Virus record (IMG/VR): IMGVR_UViG_3300018719_000003
Location: 64,001-107,653 of that record
Length of the DNA stretch: 43,653 bases
Origin: a virus
Strand: one strand, 5' to 3'
The position numbers and the translations under genes are program-made. Each line of letters opens with the position of its first letter. The first letter of the stretch is position 1. Shown one piece after another: positions 14,744-22,590 of the stretch. The notes below the pieces were generated by a model. That model worked only from the letters and a program-made list of their open reading frames with translations. It searched no databases and was not told where the DNA came from.

Positions 14744-15105
14744 TGCTGGTTGACAAGGTTGTGCTTGGCTTACTGAAATTACTCTAACCAGCTAGCAATA
14801 GAACTTTTATAGTTTCGATACTAAAATTGGACAACTCACGCAAGTGTCTCATATCCAATATCTATATATGCACTAAAAACGCTTGTCTGGGTTGTCTCAC
14901 ATTCGATATCTATATATACGCCAAAAACACTTGTCTAAAATTTACCTCGTCAAAAAACAAAACAGGTCGTATTAGTATGGTTAGTACCAAAAACGACTAA
15001 ATTCAGACAACCCGTAAGCTGTCTTTTTTGTCGTCAAAGCTTACGGATACAAAGCCTTGAGCTTGTAGTAAGAATAAGAAACCGCAGAGTTGCAAGAGCT
15101 AACAA
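14744..15105. promoter_or_regulatory. Divergent promoter region with tandem repeats
   Basis: About 360 bp with no gene, between two divergent units. Holds two 43-bp direct repeats (14846-14888 and 14894-14936) each containing ATATCTATATAT, several CTTGTCT/AGACAAG motifs, and an inverted repeat CCGTAAGCT...AGCTTACGG at 15012-15046. Could be operator, promoter array or iteron-type origin. Confidence 0.6.
14846..14936. repeat. Two 43-bp tandem direct repeats (48-bp period)
   Basis: Copies at 14846-14888 and 14894-14936 match at 36 of 43 positions; all seven differences are transitions. Each starts GTCTCA and ends CTTGTCT. Confidence 0.8.
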
Positions 15106-15912
15106 ATGCTAAATAAACAGAAAATTACAGACTCACTAGAACTGGTTTTTGCTCGACAGGAAGTAGAGGATCTGCGGTTAAAAACAGCAAGACTGGAAGA
15201 ACGACTGAAAGCAGCACAAACAGAAATTGAATTCCTTGCAAAAGAGTCAGTAGAGAAGAGTAAGCGCATTCGTGAGCTTGAGAAAAACCTACTCAAGTTT
15301 GTCGAGGATTTCCTGTCTAATAAAAGTGGTAGCAAGCAGAAAGATGTACCGCCTACAACAAAATCAAAGAAAAGAAGAGGTTGTAGCAACGAAAGCGTCA
15401 ACTATCCTCACGAGGCTTATCCGCTGGTTTTGTACTTTATCTACTGCGAACCTGCTAAAGCCGTAAAAATCGGTTACACCTCTGATATCAAGAATCGAGT
15501 TAGCAATATTCAGGTAGGCAATCCATTCAGGTTAACCCTGCTTGGCTGTATTCCAATTCCTAGCATTTCTTGGGAAGCGAAAGTCCACAGAATTTTTGAT
15601 GAATTCTGGATTACTGGAGAATGGTTTAGCCTCGACACAGAAATTATTTCCTGTATCGCAGAAGTTATTACCTCTATGTCAAAAGTGAAACCAGAGCTAA
15701 ACAGCTCAGAGCTGGATAAAGAACTATCAATTTGGATAGGCGCTTTAGAAGAGTCGATGCAAGCACTAAGTCGAACCCAGGTAGAAAACATGAAGGAAAA
15801 TCGGATTCAAAGCAAAGTAATCGCTAAATTACAAAGTGCTGATGCTTACCTGCTTTCATTACCTGAAGCAGTATCTCAACAACAAAAATCGCTCAAGCCT
15901 GCTAAAACTTGA
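15106..15912 (+). CDS. T5orf172/MUG113-type GIY-YIG superfamily protein with N-terminal coiled coil
   Basis: 268 residues. Residues 15-70 are a long coiled coil (ELVFARQEVEDLRLKTARLE). Residues about 108-175 carry the T5orf172 signature: LYFIYCEPAKAVKIGYTSD, NRVSNIQVGNPFRL, then EAKVHRIFDEFWITGEWF. This fold belongs to the GIY-YIG nuclease superfamily, and coiled-coil plus T5orf172 is common in phages. A role in DNA cleavage or antirepression is plausible. The last bases form part of a bidirectional terminator. Confidence 0.75.
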   Translation: MLNKQKITDSLELVFARQEVEDLRLKTARLEERLKAAQTEIEFLAKESVEKSKRIRELEKNLLKFVEDFLSNKSGSKQKDVPPTTKSKKRRGCSNESVNYPHEAYPLVLYFIYCEPAKAVKIGYTSDIKNRVSNIQVGNPFRLTLLGCIPIPSISWEAKVHRIFDEFWITGEWFSLDTEIISCIAEVITSMSKVKPELNSSELDKELSIWIGALEESMQALSRTQVENMKENRIQSKVIAKLQSADAYLLSLPEAVSQQQKSLKPAKT

Positions 15913-15918
15913 GCGATT
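15887..15918. terminator. Bidirectional terminator hairpin between convergent genes
   Basis: AATCGCTCAAG and its perfect reverse complement with a 10-nt loop. On the minus strand it is followed by TTTTTG, so it terminates 15939-16238; on the plus strand it overlaps the stop of the T5orf172 gene. Confidence 0.75.
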
Positions 15919-15938
15919 CGTTAATAAGTAATTTATGG

Positions 15939-16238
15939 CTAGGATCGGCTATTCAAAAGCAGCTTGTGAGCCGTTCCTAGCCAAGCTTTTTGAGCGTCAC
16001 TAGGTCGCTTCCCAGTTTGTCCTTTACAGAACCAGCTAGCCACTGTGTTTCGACTGCACTTGCATATTGCTGCAATCTCGCTGTAGGTGCAATCCCAGTG
16101 AGCCAAAAAATCTTCTGGCTCCATCATTAACTGATTGACTTTATTTTCAAAAGCCTGCCACTGAAATGAGGTGATGTGACGAGGACTGCTGAAATCTGGA
16201 CGGGAAAAGGACTTGTGTCGAGGAAACTGTGCAACCAT
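15939..16238 (-). CDS. Helix-turn-helix protein
   Basis: 99 residues. The core DCTYSEIAAICKCSRNTVAS is a good helix-turn-helix (helix, turn, recognition helix), followed by WFCKGQTGKRPSDAQKAWLG. The N-terminus is basic and Ser-rich. Probably a small transcription regulator. Faces the 16404 gene across a 165-bp divergent promoter region containing two HIP1 octamers. Confidence 0.65.
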   Translation of the reverse strand: MVAQFPRHKSFSRPDFSSPRHITSFQWQAFENKVNQLMMEPEDFLAHWDCTYSEIAAICKCSRNTVASWFCKGQTGKRPSDAQKAWLGTAHKLLLNSRS

Positions 16239-16403
16239 TATTTTTAGCCTCTAAATCGTGATCAGGGGTTAGTGCTTCGGCACGGAGCGATCGCATACTG
16301 TCCAATGTCGTGCGATCGCTTTTACGTACCTTCCCATAGATAATATCACAAACTGCGCTAGAGGTTGCGGCGCAACTTGAGTTAAGCTAGCGCTTATTAC
16401 TAA

Positions 16404-16802
16404 ATGAGAGCTATGCCAGAAAAATCAAACAAAAAACCGCAAAGCCCAGAGGAAGTAGCAACTGACATTGAAACTCATCCAGAACGCGGCAAGTTAGACG
16501 ATGAAGAAGTTGTAAGATTTGATCGGGTTGAATTACGTCAGTACGTGCCTCGTGAGCTGTGGAGACGAAGCCTAGAAATTGGTGGCTCAATGGGACTGAA
16601 TAAGTCTGACATAGTACAATCTGCATTGATTGAATGGGTAAGTCACCCAGGGCGACAGGCAATGAGGGAGCAATTCTACCAAGTCAAAATGGATAAGCAC
16701 CAAGTATCTAGATACAGAATCTTTGAAAAGATACTTGGTGCTTATAAAGCGATTGCTCGGAAGATGAGAGCGAACTTGGGAGAGCAGGATAGTGGCGAGT
16801 AA
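16404..16802 (+). CDS. Ribbon-helix-helix-like protein with an intragenic inverted repeat
   Basis: 132 residues. ELRQYVPRELWRRSLEIGGS followed by GLNKSDIVQSALIEWV fits a ribbon-helix-helix strand and two helices; the tail is basic and helical. A 16-bp perfect inverted repeat lies within codons 97-114. The start could also be the ATG nine bases downstream. An intrinsic terminator follows at 16861. Confidence 0.6.
   Translation: MRAMPEKSNKKPQSPEEVATDIETHPERGKLDDEEVVRFDRVELRQYVPRELWRRSLEIGGSMGLNKSDIVQSALIEWVSHPGRQAMREQFYQVKMDKHQVSRYRIFEKILGAYKAIARKMRANLGEQDSGE
16693..16745. repeat. 16-bp perfect inverted repeat inside a coding sequence
   Basis: ATAAGCACCAAGTATC at 16693-16708 and its exact complement at 16730-16745, spacer 21 nt. 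A second palindrome GTATCTAGATAC (16704-16715) overlaps the left arm, so two alternative hairpins are possible. Confidence 0.8.
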
Positions 16803-16860
16803 TACTGGCGATCGCACCCACCAAAAACTGTAAAATAAAACCAGATGCACCCTGACCAAT

Positions 16861-16899
16861 CCCCGCACGACTCAGATATGTGTGGGGTTTTATTTTGGT
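16861..16899 (+). terminator. Intrinsic terminator
   Basis: CCCCGCAC / GTGTGGGG stem (one G-U), 11-nt loop, then TTTTATTTT. Ends 16404-16802. Confidence 0.75.
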
Positions 16900-16900
16900 T

Positions 16901-16917
16901 GACCGGAGACTCCGGTC
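16901..16917. repeat. Copy of dispersed palindrome GACCGGAGACTCCGGTC
   Basis: Perfect 17-bp copy between the terminator of the plus-strand gene and the stop of the minus-strand DndC-like gene, two bases from the latter. Confidence 0.8.
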
Positions 16918-16919
16918 AC

Positions 16920-17993
16920 TTACAGCAGTACCAATTGTTCATATTTGCTCGATACTGTCACCTTGCCTTTTCGCTGTCTCCATGGGGTAGCGCTGCCCTC
17001 TTGCTCGTCAATCCACTCTTGCCTGTAAGTGGGTGGATAGGCGCGTCTTTCCAAAAGTTCATTCACTGTCTGCTCAACCTCTTCACTGAGCCAGCCATAT
17101 TCTCGAAGCTGTGGGATTAGTGGCTGTAGTTCCTTCCAGAATTCAATCCTTGAGTCAATATGGATAGCACCAGCCTTGCCTGTTCGCTCTGACAAGATAC
17201 GAGGTGCAAATCTGAGTTTGCCGTTAATCAAGTCCCAGACTTGTAGGGCAATAGCCGGAATGATGCCATCATCTACCTGTTTAGAGATCGCTGCTCTACC
17301 TACCACTGGGCACATAAAGCACCCCATCCGCAAGCTGCCGTTCTGGCTTTCCGATATTTCGTAGAGGGACAGCAGCGCACCAGACACCCCTTGATAGAGA
17401 ACATCGTCAGAAAACAAGATTATCCAGTCCCACACGTCGCAGTTCTTCCACGGAGTTAGAGGCTCTACTTTGTTCTCAAGAGAGTCAATTCCACACTCAG
17501 AGCTTCCGCACCCATCTAGGCGATCGTTTCTCTTGCTAGATTCTCCCTTGTGAGAGCCTGCAATCGCGATAGATTTAAGTTTGTCCATTGGCTCTACTTT
17601 GAGCTTTCCGGTACACCAGCGATTCTTCCAGTTTGGTACTGGATAACCTCGACCAACAAGCAGCACCCAGAAGCTTTTCTCGATGGAAGGATGGACTTTA
17701 ACGAATGGGATGGACAGGCGATCGCATAATTGAGCAGCCGAATCGATCAGAGCGTACAGCTTAGGAGACTCCAGAAACGTATCGCTAAAAACCACCTTCA
17801 GATTCAACCGCTTACCCCTGCTCTCACACCACAGCAGATACACACCCAGCAAAACATGGCTATCCTTACCACCAGAGAAGGCAAGTTGATATTCCTGGTT
17901 AGGGTCAAGCGAGTCGAACACCCCGAATGACCAATCAAGGAGAGAGTCGAGGCGAGTTCGGGGTTCAGGAAACAGGGAAAGCTGCTGATTCAC
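16920..17993 (-). CDS. DndC-like PAPS-reductase-family protein
   Basis: 357 residues. P-loop-type FSGGKDSHVLL at 39-49 binds ATP; VFSDTFLESP near 68-77; NRWCTGKLKVEP at 124-135; SHKGESSKRNDRL (147-159), the GxRxxESxxR-type motif; GCFMCPVVG at 224-232. This set, especially RWCT plus the C-terminal Cys pair, is nearer DndC of DNA phosphorothioation than assimilatory PAPS reductases. DndC is an Fe-S ATP-pyrophosphatase that activates DNA for sulfur insertion. No dndA/B/D/E is visible here. It could join host Dnd proteins or modify something else. ATGA overlap with the upstream gene. Confidence 0.7.
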   Translation of the reverse strand: MNQQLSLFPEPRTRLDSLLDWSFGVFDSLDPNQEYQLAFSGGKDSHVLLGVYLLWCESRGKRLNLKVVFSDTFLESPKLYALIDSAAQLCDRLSIPFVKVHPSIEKSFWVLLVGRGYPVPNWKNRWCTGKLKVEPMDKLKSIAIAGSHKGESSKRNDRLDGCGSSECGIDSLENKVEPLTPWKNCDVWDWIILFSDDVLYQGVSGALLSLYEISESQNGSLRMGCFMCPVVGRAAISKQVDDGIIPAIALQVWDLINGKLRFAPRILSERTGKAGAIHIDSRIEFWKELQPLIPQLREYGWLSEEVEQTVNELLERRAYPPTYRQEWIDEQEGSATPWRQRKGKVTVSSKYEQLVLL

Positions 17994-18172
17994 TTTGCCG
18001 CTACCTCCAAATCAGGATTAACCTTGACCGCCTCTTCCCCTTCCTCTGCCACTCGCCACTGATTCGCATAGAACCGACTCCCGCCTTTGGTGACTACGTA
18101 GTCACCGTAGAAGTGTGCCACGTCGAAAGCCCATCCAGCACAGAGGTAGTGGTTGGTGATGATTATTCTCAT
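17990..18172 (-). CDS. Small hypothetical protein
   Basis: 60 residues: MRIIITNHYLCAGWAFDVAH, then GDYVVTKGGSRFYANQW. ATGA-type overlaps with both the MazG gene upstream and the DndC-like gene downstream make it real despite its size. No known domain. Confidence 0.55.
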   Translation of the reverse strand: MRIIITNHYLCAGWAFDVAHFYGDYVVTKGGSRFYANQWRVAEEGEEAVKVNPDLEVAAK

Positions 18173-18504
18173 ATGTTATCGCCGCTCCCATTCAGTACGG
18201 CTCTTTCCTTGCGAGAGTTCAGCTTGTCCAAGTTCGCCTGTGCTACTTCGTCAAGATTCAACCCTAGCTCAGTCGCAACTGCAGCTATGTACCAGAGGAC
18301 ATCGCCTAACTCTTTCTGGATGGCTAGTCGCGACTCGTCATCAACTATGCCAGCCTTGTCTCGGAGAATTTTCTTGACCTTCTCTGCTACCTCACCAGAC
18401 TCACCTGCCAATCCAAGTGCTGTGTAAGCGAGTCCCATAGGTTCGCCCTTACCTGGGTAAATAGCTGTTTTGGTTGTAGCGTTCTGATATTCGTTTAGGT
18501 TCAT
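18169..18504 (-). CDS. MazG-like nucleotide pyrophosphohydrolase
   Basis: 111 residues. The MazG signature is complete: ALGLAGESGEVAEKVKKIL (ExxE) and KELGDVLWYIAAVA (ExxD), followed by NLDEVAQANLDKLNSRK. Hydrolyses nucleoside triphosphates to monophosphates; phage copies are thought to influence nucleotide pools or ppGpp-like signals. AGGAG 7 nt before the ATG. In the minus-strand lysogeny/early operon. Confidence 0.85.
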   Translation of the reverse strand: MNLNEYQNATTKTAIYPGKGEPMGLAYTALGLAGESGEVAEKVKKILRDKAGIVDDESRLAIQKELGDVLWYIAAVATELGLNLDEVAQANLDKLNSRKERAVLNGSGDNI

Positions 18505-18520
18505 TTCATCACTCCTTTTA

Positions 18521-18745
18521 TTACAAGAATCGCCACAGTAGCGCTATCAACGGATTCCGTAAGGCTGCATCAATATCCCTGCTGTACTCATCGCAAATCA
18601 ACTCAGCTAAATCTCGCTCATCACTGGGATTGACCATATAGCGATATTCTTGCCATGCCTCAACAGCAGAGTAGGGGTCACTTGCTAGCACCCAACGAAC
18701 TGCCCAGAATCGCCAGCTATTGTTAATCCACCAAGTTCTAATCAT
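18521..18745 (-). CDS. Small hypothetical protein
   Basis: 74 residues; Trp-rich N-terminus (MIRTWWINNSWRFWAVRWVL) and a helical acidic part (SDERDLAELICDEYSRDID). The start overlaps the end of 18738-18965 by 8 nt, so it is coupled. No recognised family. Confidence 0.5.
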   Translation of the reverse strand: MIRTWWINNSWRFWAVRWVLASDPYSAVEAWQEYRYMVNPSDERDLAELICDEYSRDIDAALRNPLIALLWRFL

Positions 18746-18965
18746 TGTCTTTAATTTCCTCTACTTGAATCGCACACTCAGAACGAATCAGAGCGCATTG
18801 CACATCATCCAATCCCTTGAGCGCATACACCAAATCCCTAGGCGATCGCTGATTTTTTGGCACGTAATCATCAATCAACCGATAAGCTTGCTTGATTTTG
18901 ATTTCTAAGTCACGGGACTGCTTAAGTAATTCGCCTAAGTGGGCTTTGAGTTCTTTAGGTGTCAT
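18738..18965 (-). CDS. Helical hypothetical protein
   Basis: 75 residues from the ATG at 18965, chosen because it overlaps the DUF551 stop as ATGA with GGAG 9 nt upstream; the frame extends further but as shadow. Helices PKELKAHLGELLKQSRDLEI and DDVQCALIRSECAIQVEEI. Possibly a coiled-coil regulator. Confidence 0.5.
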   Translation of the reverse strand: MTPKELKAHLGELLKQSRDLEIKIKQAYRLIDDYVPKNQRSPRDLVYALKGLDDVQCALIRSECAIQVEEIKDND

Positions 18966-19195
18966 TTCACTTCTCTCCATTCGATAATCTCTCTCCACTG
19001 CGGATATGAAGTCCAGTAGGCAATAGGCGAACCTGAAAAACACTCATGCATCCATCGCCCTAACTTCCTCCTGATTGGTTTTTCGTATAACTCCCACTTG
19101 AGATTTATTCGGTAGTCGCCTCGGATATTCTTGCCGTGACACTCGATTACTTTGCTGGGTTCAGGCAATCTGTCTTTGACTTTAATCCAGGTCAT
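18962..19195 (-). CDS. DUF551-like protein
   Basis: 77 residues. Starts MTWIKVKDRLPEPSK and ends YWTSYPQWREIIEWREVK; W-x-x-V-x-D-R-L-P-E near the start and a Trp-containing end are typical of DUF551 in phages. Function unknown. AAGGAG 8 nt before the ATG, with a HIP1 octamer inside the spacer. Confidence 0.65.
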   Translation of the reverse strand: MTWIKVKDRLPEPSKVIECHGKNIRGDYRINLKWELYEKPIRRKLGRWMHECFSGSPIAYWTSYPQWREIIEWREVK

Positions 19196-19481
19196 TGCGA
19201 TCGCTCCTTTCCTCTAACTCCTGTTTCATCCTTGCCGACAGCCAGCGCATCATCCCGCTATCCCCTGCCCAAGCGTTCGTTGTTCGCAGGTAATCCTCCT
19301 CCCATTGGTCAGCGTCACCATTCCAATTCACATAGGCTTTGTTAATTTCGTAGGCTTGCTCTGGTGTTAGTCCAGCCTCTTGCACTAAGTCGAAGTCATT
19401 GCAGCCGTGGCTGGCAAATTGATCGGCAGCTAACTCCAGAAGCTTTGCGGCTAGTTTTAGTTCGTGGGGTTTTAGGGTCAT
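19182..19481 (-). CDS. Hypothetical protein
   Basis: 99 residues; AGGAGG before the ATG. Helical N-terminus (ELKLAAKLLELAADQFASHG), then acidic NDFDLVQEAGLTPEQAYEIN, and a charged C-terminus. The 3' end overlaps the DUF551 start by 14 nt. No recognised domain. Confidence 0.55.
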   Translation of the reverse strand: MTLKPHELKLAAKLLELAADQFASHGCNDFDLVQEAGLTPEQAYEINKAYVNWNGDADQWEEDYLRTTNAWAGDSGMMRWLSARMKQELEERSDRNDLD

Positions 19482-19485
19482 TTGT

Positions 19486-19917
19486 TTATTCCTCCTCTCC
19501 GTTTACATCAGCTTCCCAGTCATATAGATACGGTGCATCGTCATCAACCATTGACTGAAGTAGTCCAGCCGAATCCATGCGGTAGAGTGCTTGGTTGTAT
19601 TGGTGTTCTAGCATGGCGTTTTCTACTGCTATTACTGTTAGACTTTCTGAAAGCTGTTCGGTTTTAGCTTGCTCTGCACCAAGAGCGTCTGCTAGTTCTT
19701 TTAATCGAACATCATCTAGCTCAACCTTGCCAGTTAATAACAAGTCTTCTATTGAACCGTAAACCCAAGCCTCAAAGTCTTCATTAAGCCAAGCTGCCAG
19801 ACGAAGGGCAACTCTGCGATGAACCCATGTACCACTGTCGTCAACGTCGCCACCCTTGGACTTATAAATCAATGCGCGATTTTGAGCAATGGACTCAACT
19901 GATTGATTTTCAGTCAT
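19486..19917 (-). CDS. Short KilA-N domain protein (antirepressor type)
   Basis: 143 residues. GGDVDDSGTWVHRRVALRLA followed by AWLNEDFEAWVYGSIEDLL is the C-terminal half of a KilA-N domain; the N-terminal half is short. A coiled coil follows (ADALGAEQAKTEQLSESL). KilA-N proteins bind DNA and often antagonise phage repressors. The start overlaps the XRE repressor gene by 8 nt, a classic repressor/antirepressor pairing. Confidence 0.7.
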   Translation of the reverse strand: MTENQSVESIAQNRALIYKSKGGDVDDSGTWVHRRVALRLAAWLNEDFEAWVYGSIEDLLLTGKVELDDVRLKELADALGAEQAKTEQLSESLTVIAVENAMLEHQYNQALYRMDSAGLLQSMVDDDAPYLYDWEADVNGEEE

Positions 19918-20161
19918 TGCGCTTTTTTCTCCCTGGTTTGCGTTTGACTCTATTCGTCATTGATTCCTTCCATGCTGCGGTTAGCTCCGTTGGTGTTATC
20001 CCTAGCAGTCTTAGCAGTGTTTCATACTGTTCTGGGTTTAACGTGGGAGCCGTTCTCCCACCAAGCCAGTTCCTTATCGTTGTAGCGCTAACATCTAGCT
20101 GCAAAGCTAGATCTTCTCTAGTTACGCCAGCCTGAGCCAGCAATCCTTCCATATCCGTCAT
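19910..20161 (-). CDS. XRE-family HTH repressor (Cro/CI-like)
   Basis: 83 residues. TREDLALQLDVSATTIRNWL is a typical XRE helix-turn-helix; the basic tail NRVKRKPGRKKRND is extra. No oligomerisation domain, so more Cro-like. No ribosome site, and the promoter lies about 20 nt upstream, suggesting a near-leaderless mRNA. It faces an operator-rich divergent region and probably controls both its own operon and 20351 onward. Confidence 0.75.
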   Translation of the reverse strand: MTDMEGLLAQAGVTREDLALQLDVSATTIRNWLGGRTAPTLNPEQYETLLRLLGITPTELTAAWKESMTNRVKRKPGRKKRND

Positions 20162-20350
20162 TGAACTCGATGCCCTAAGAATAGCAAATCAATTTTTAAA
20201 AATCAATTGACAATTTAGGAAAATTGATTTTCAATATAACTATAGGCAACCACATCGGACGCCAAAACAAAAACCCGCCCTCTGAACGATTGCACAGCGA
20301 CAGAGCGACGGGAGTCCCAGAGAACACACAGTAACCCTGAGAACACAATC
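20162..20350. promoter_or_regulatory. Divergent operator/promoter of the XRE repressor
   Basis: Three AAATCAATT-type half-sites: 20186, 20200, and inverted at 20221 (AAATTGATTTT). Minus-strand promoter candidate TTGATT-17 bp-TATTCT reads into the XRE gene; plus-strand TTGACA at 20207 overlaps the second half-site. Layout suits mutual repression. Confidence 0.6.
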
Positions 20351-20848
20351 ATGACATATACATCCGATCGCACAGTACAAGTCTTCGACCACACCACCAC
20401 AGAAGCCCAAATCGGTGACTACTTCCGCCTCCCTTATCAGCCAACGTTTCGAGTTGTCGCGCTGGTTGACCTAGGTGATTACGTCAGCTACCTCGTGCAG
20501 AGTGGCAGCAACACCCCTGAGCAGTGGGACATCATGAAGCCTGAGGCGGAGTTGGTCGAGCAAGAGCGGAACCGGGTTGAGTCTGAAGAACTTGAAGCCT
20601 ACGAGCGAGAGATGTCTGCAATCATCTACCAGTCATCTGAAGATGAAATCATGCAACTACTAGGGTTGGTCACTACGACACCAGAAAGACTGGACTGGCT
20701 AGAGGATGACAAATGGCTAAACGAGCCTGTCAGTGCGGGACTGGACTACATTCTTGGAATGTCAGAGCAAAAACAAGCCGACTACCTCCCACCCGTCGAG
20801 AATGCTTATCACGGCCCTAACTGGACTGCGGACGGCTGCGAGTTTTAG
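20351..20848 (+). CDS. Hypothetical early protein
   Basis: 165 residues, acidic. N-terminal beta-rich part (IGDYFRLPYQPTFRVVALVD) and a helical acidic middle (EELEAYEREMSAIIYQSS). No motif recognised. First gene to the right of the repressor operator, so probably under its control. No clear ribosome site, as is common in cyanobacteria. Confidence 0.55.
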   Translation: MTYTSDRTVQVFDHTTTEAQIGDYFRLPYQPTFRVVALVDLGDYVSYLVQSGSNTPEQWDIMKPEAELVEQERNRVESEELEAYEREMSAIIYQSSEDEIMQLLGLVTTTPERLDWLEDDKWLNEPVSAGLDYILGMSEQKQADYLPPVENAYHGPNWTADGCEF

Positions 20849-20907
20849 AGAGAGTTGAGACAATAGAGTCAGGGTGTATTTATTGCCAATAAGCCCACAA
20901 TCCTACG

Positions 20908-21399
20908 ATGAACAAGCAGCAATTAATCGACGCAATTAACGCCCATCCCAACCACAGTGCAGAATCGCTTCACTCTCACTCACAAGGATCGGCGCTGACA
21001 AACGAAATGCTTTTCGACTACCTTTGCGAACTAGAAAACTGGCATCCTCTCGAAGTTAAAAAGTCTTCGCATCCTGATTGGTGTCTGGTAGCTAGTAAGT
21101 CCGAGATTGGCGCATGGCACAAGACTAATTTCAAGCACCAAGCCTGTGATTGCCTTCGCACCAATAACAACCGGTGCGCTCACCTTTGGGCAGCTAAGGC
21201 TAAATTCCTTGGCTTCGATATCACTTACAAGTCAGGTATCTATCACTTAATAGACAACGCGAAGCCAGTAGCAGAAGTCACATTCAAGCCAGGACAATGC
21301 ATCGTCAAAGACGAAAAGCGTAGTTCAGTTTTTCCCAATGGCGACGAAGCGATTGAGTACCTTTCAGCAGTGGCTAGCTTCGGTGTCCAACTAGGGTGA
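20908..21399 (+). CDS. SWIM-like zinc-finger protein
   Basis: 163 residues. QACDCLRTNNNRCAHLWAA gives C-x-C ... C-x-H, the SWIM zinc-finger pattern, in the middle of the protein. The flanks resemble a small alpha/beta domain. SWIM fingers bind DNA or protein. Lies in the early rightward unit. Confidence 0.6.
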   Translation: MNKQQLIDAINAHPNHSAESLHSHSQGSALTNEMLFDYLCELENWHPLEVKKSSHPDWCLVASKSEIGAWHKTNFKHQACDCLRTNNNRCAHLWAAKAKFLGFDITYKSGIYHLIDNAKPVAEVTFKPGQCIVKDEKRSSVFPNGDEAIEYLSAVASFGVQLG

Positions 21400-21476
21400 A
21401 GTACACACGGCGCAACCTGCCTTAAGTGGTTGGGATTGGCAGCTATGTCAAGTAAACCTATCCCCAATTCAATCAA

Positions 21477-22244
21477 ATGGCTGTTAACAAATCTGAATCC
21501 TCTGTTCTTCGACCAATCATCTTTGACGACGAGCCGTTCAATGTTCTTATCTCCTTGCAAGGTGACGGCGCATTGAAGGGAGTTGATGATGAGAAGCTAG
21601 GGGATAATTTCTCTTGCTTCGTTCTCAAGACCAATCTCTGGTATGGCTTACCAGGCTGGGACAAGGGTGATGAAGCAACAGGACGACTGCCCAAGCCTGA
21701 CTTCTGGACACAAGTTCTATTCGTCCCAACCGAGGCAATCAAAGCTGACAACAAACTGTACTCCAAGGTGAGCGATCGCACTGTCTGCCAACTGTTCAAG
21801 CGGGGTCGCCACTTAGCTAGTTTCAGCGCCGCCTGCAAGACGACACGGAACGAACCGAAGTTAGATCAACAGCTTGACGAACTCAATATCCCTGGATTGC
21901 AAGCATGGCAGTTAGTTGTATGGACTCCTGAGTTTTTAAAGAAGTCCAACAAACACGGTTCATACTCTGCACTCAAGTGGTGGTGGAATATGCCGGAAGG
22001 TCGCCAGGTTGAAACAAGCCAACGCATCATTCAGATGTATCAACAGTTTGGCTTAAATCCGATGGAGTTGGACTTTGAGATTGACCCAGGATTGCTGAAT
22101 CTGGATGCCTTAGAGCCTACTGAAAAGCAGAGTTTCAAAAAGATGATTGCAAGACAAAATCAACCTGAGCTAATGCAAGGAGCAGCTCAAGCTATATCTC
22201 TTGCCGTGCTACCAACGGTTGAAGTTGAGCCTGAAAGCTTCTAA
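21477..22244 (+). CDS. Hypothetical protein
   Basis: 255 residues. DNFSCFVLKTNLWYGLPGWD, KPDFWTQVLFVPTEAIKADN and a C-terminal EPTEKQSFKKMIARQNQPEL are visible, but no known catalytic motif. Conserved-looking aromatic pattern suggests a cyanobacterial plasmid or phage family I cannot name. A stem-loop element follows immediately after the stop. Confidence 0.55.
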   Translation: MAVNKSESSVLRPIIFDDEPFNVLISLQGDGALKGVDDEKLGDNFSCFVLKTNLWYGLPGWDKGDEATGRLPKPDFWTQVLFVPTEAIKADNKLYSKVSDRTVCQLFKRGRHLASFSAACKTTRNEPKLDQQLDELNIPGLQAWQLVVWTPEFLKKSNKHGSYSALKWWWNMPEGRQVETSQRIIQMYQQFGLNPMELDFEIDPGLLNLDALEPTEKQSFKKMIARQNQPELMQGAAQAISLAVLPTVEVEPESF

Positions 22245-22246
22245 AT

Positions 22247-22287
22247 CCTCGCCTCCTGCCTTTCACGAAAGTGCAGGCAGGACGAGG
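22247..22287. repeat. Stem-loop element A after a stop codon
   Basis: CCTCG...CCTGCCT pairs with AGGCAGG...CGAGG around a short loop; followed by GGATTCCCTCAGTC. A related layout follows the next gene (22588-22645). Confidence 0.55.
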
Positions 22288-22317
22288 GGATTCCCTCAGT
22301 CGTAAGCAAAAAAGAAA

Positions 22318-22590
22318 ATGAGTGGACTAGAACAGTTAAACCAAGCCATCGAACTCCTCAAAAAAGAAGGTGTAAGTGATGAAACTTTCAGGTTATTAGC
22401 AGCGATCGCATCTTGCCCTGTTTTTGACGAACCCCTTGACAGAGAATTCAGAAAATTTGGCTACAAAGCAGCGGTGACGATCTATCAGGAAAGCAATATC
22501 GTTTGGATGGGCGAACCTGAACAAATAGCTACAGACCCAGATAACCCAATCAATTGGGAGGGATACCAGGAATATCACGGTAAAGAGTAA
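22318..22590 (+). CDS. Hypothetical protein
   Basis: 90 residues. Helical N-terminus (MSGLEQLNQAIELLKKEGVS), then FRKFGYKAAVTIYQESNIVW and an acidic tail. No domain recognised. Flanked on both sides by related stem-loop elements. Confidence 0.5.
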   Translation: MSGLEQLNQAIELLKKEGVSDETFRLLAAIASCPVFDEPLDREFRKFGYKAAVTIYQESNIVWMGEPEQIATDPDNPINWEGYQEYHGKE

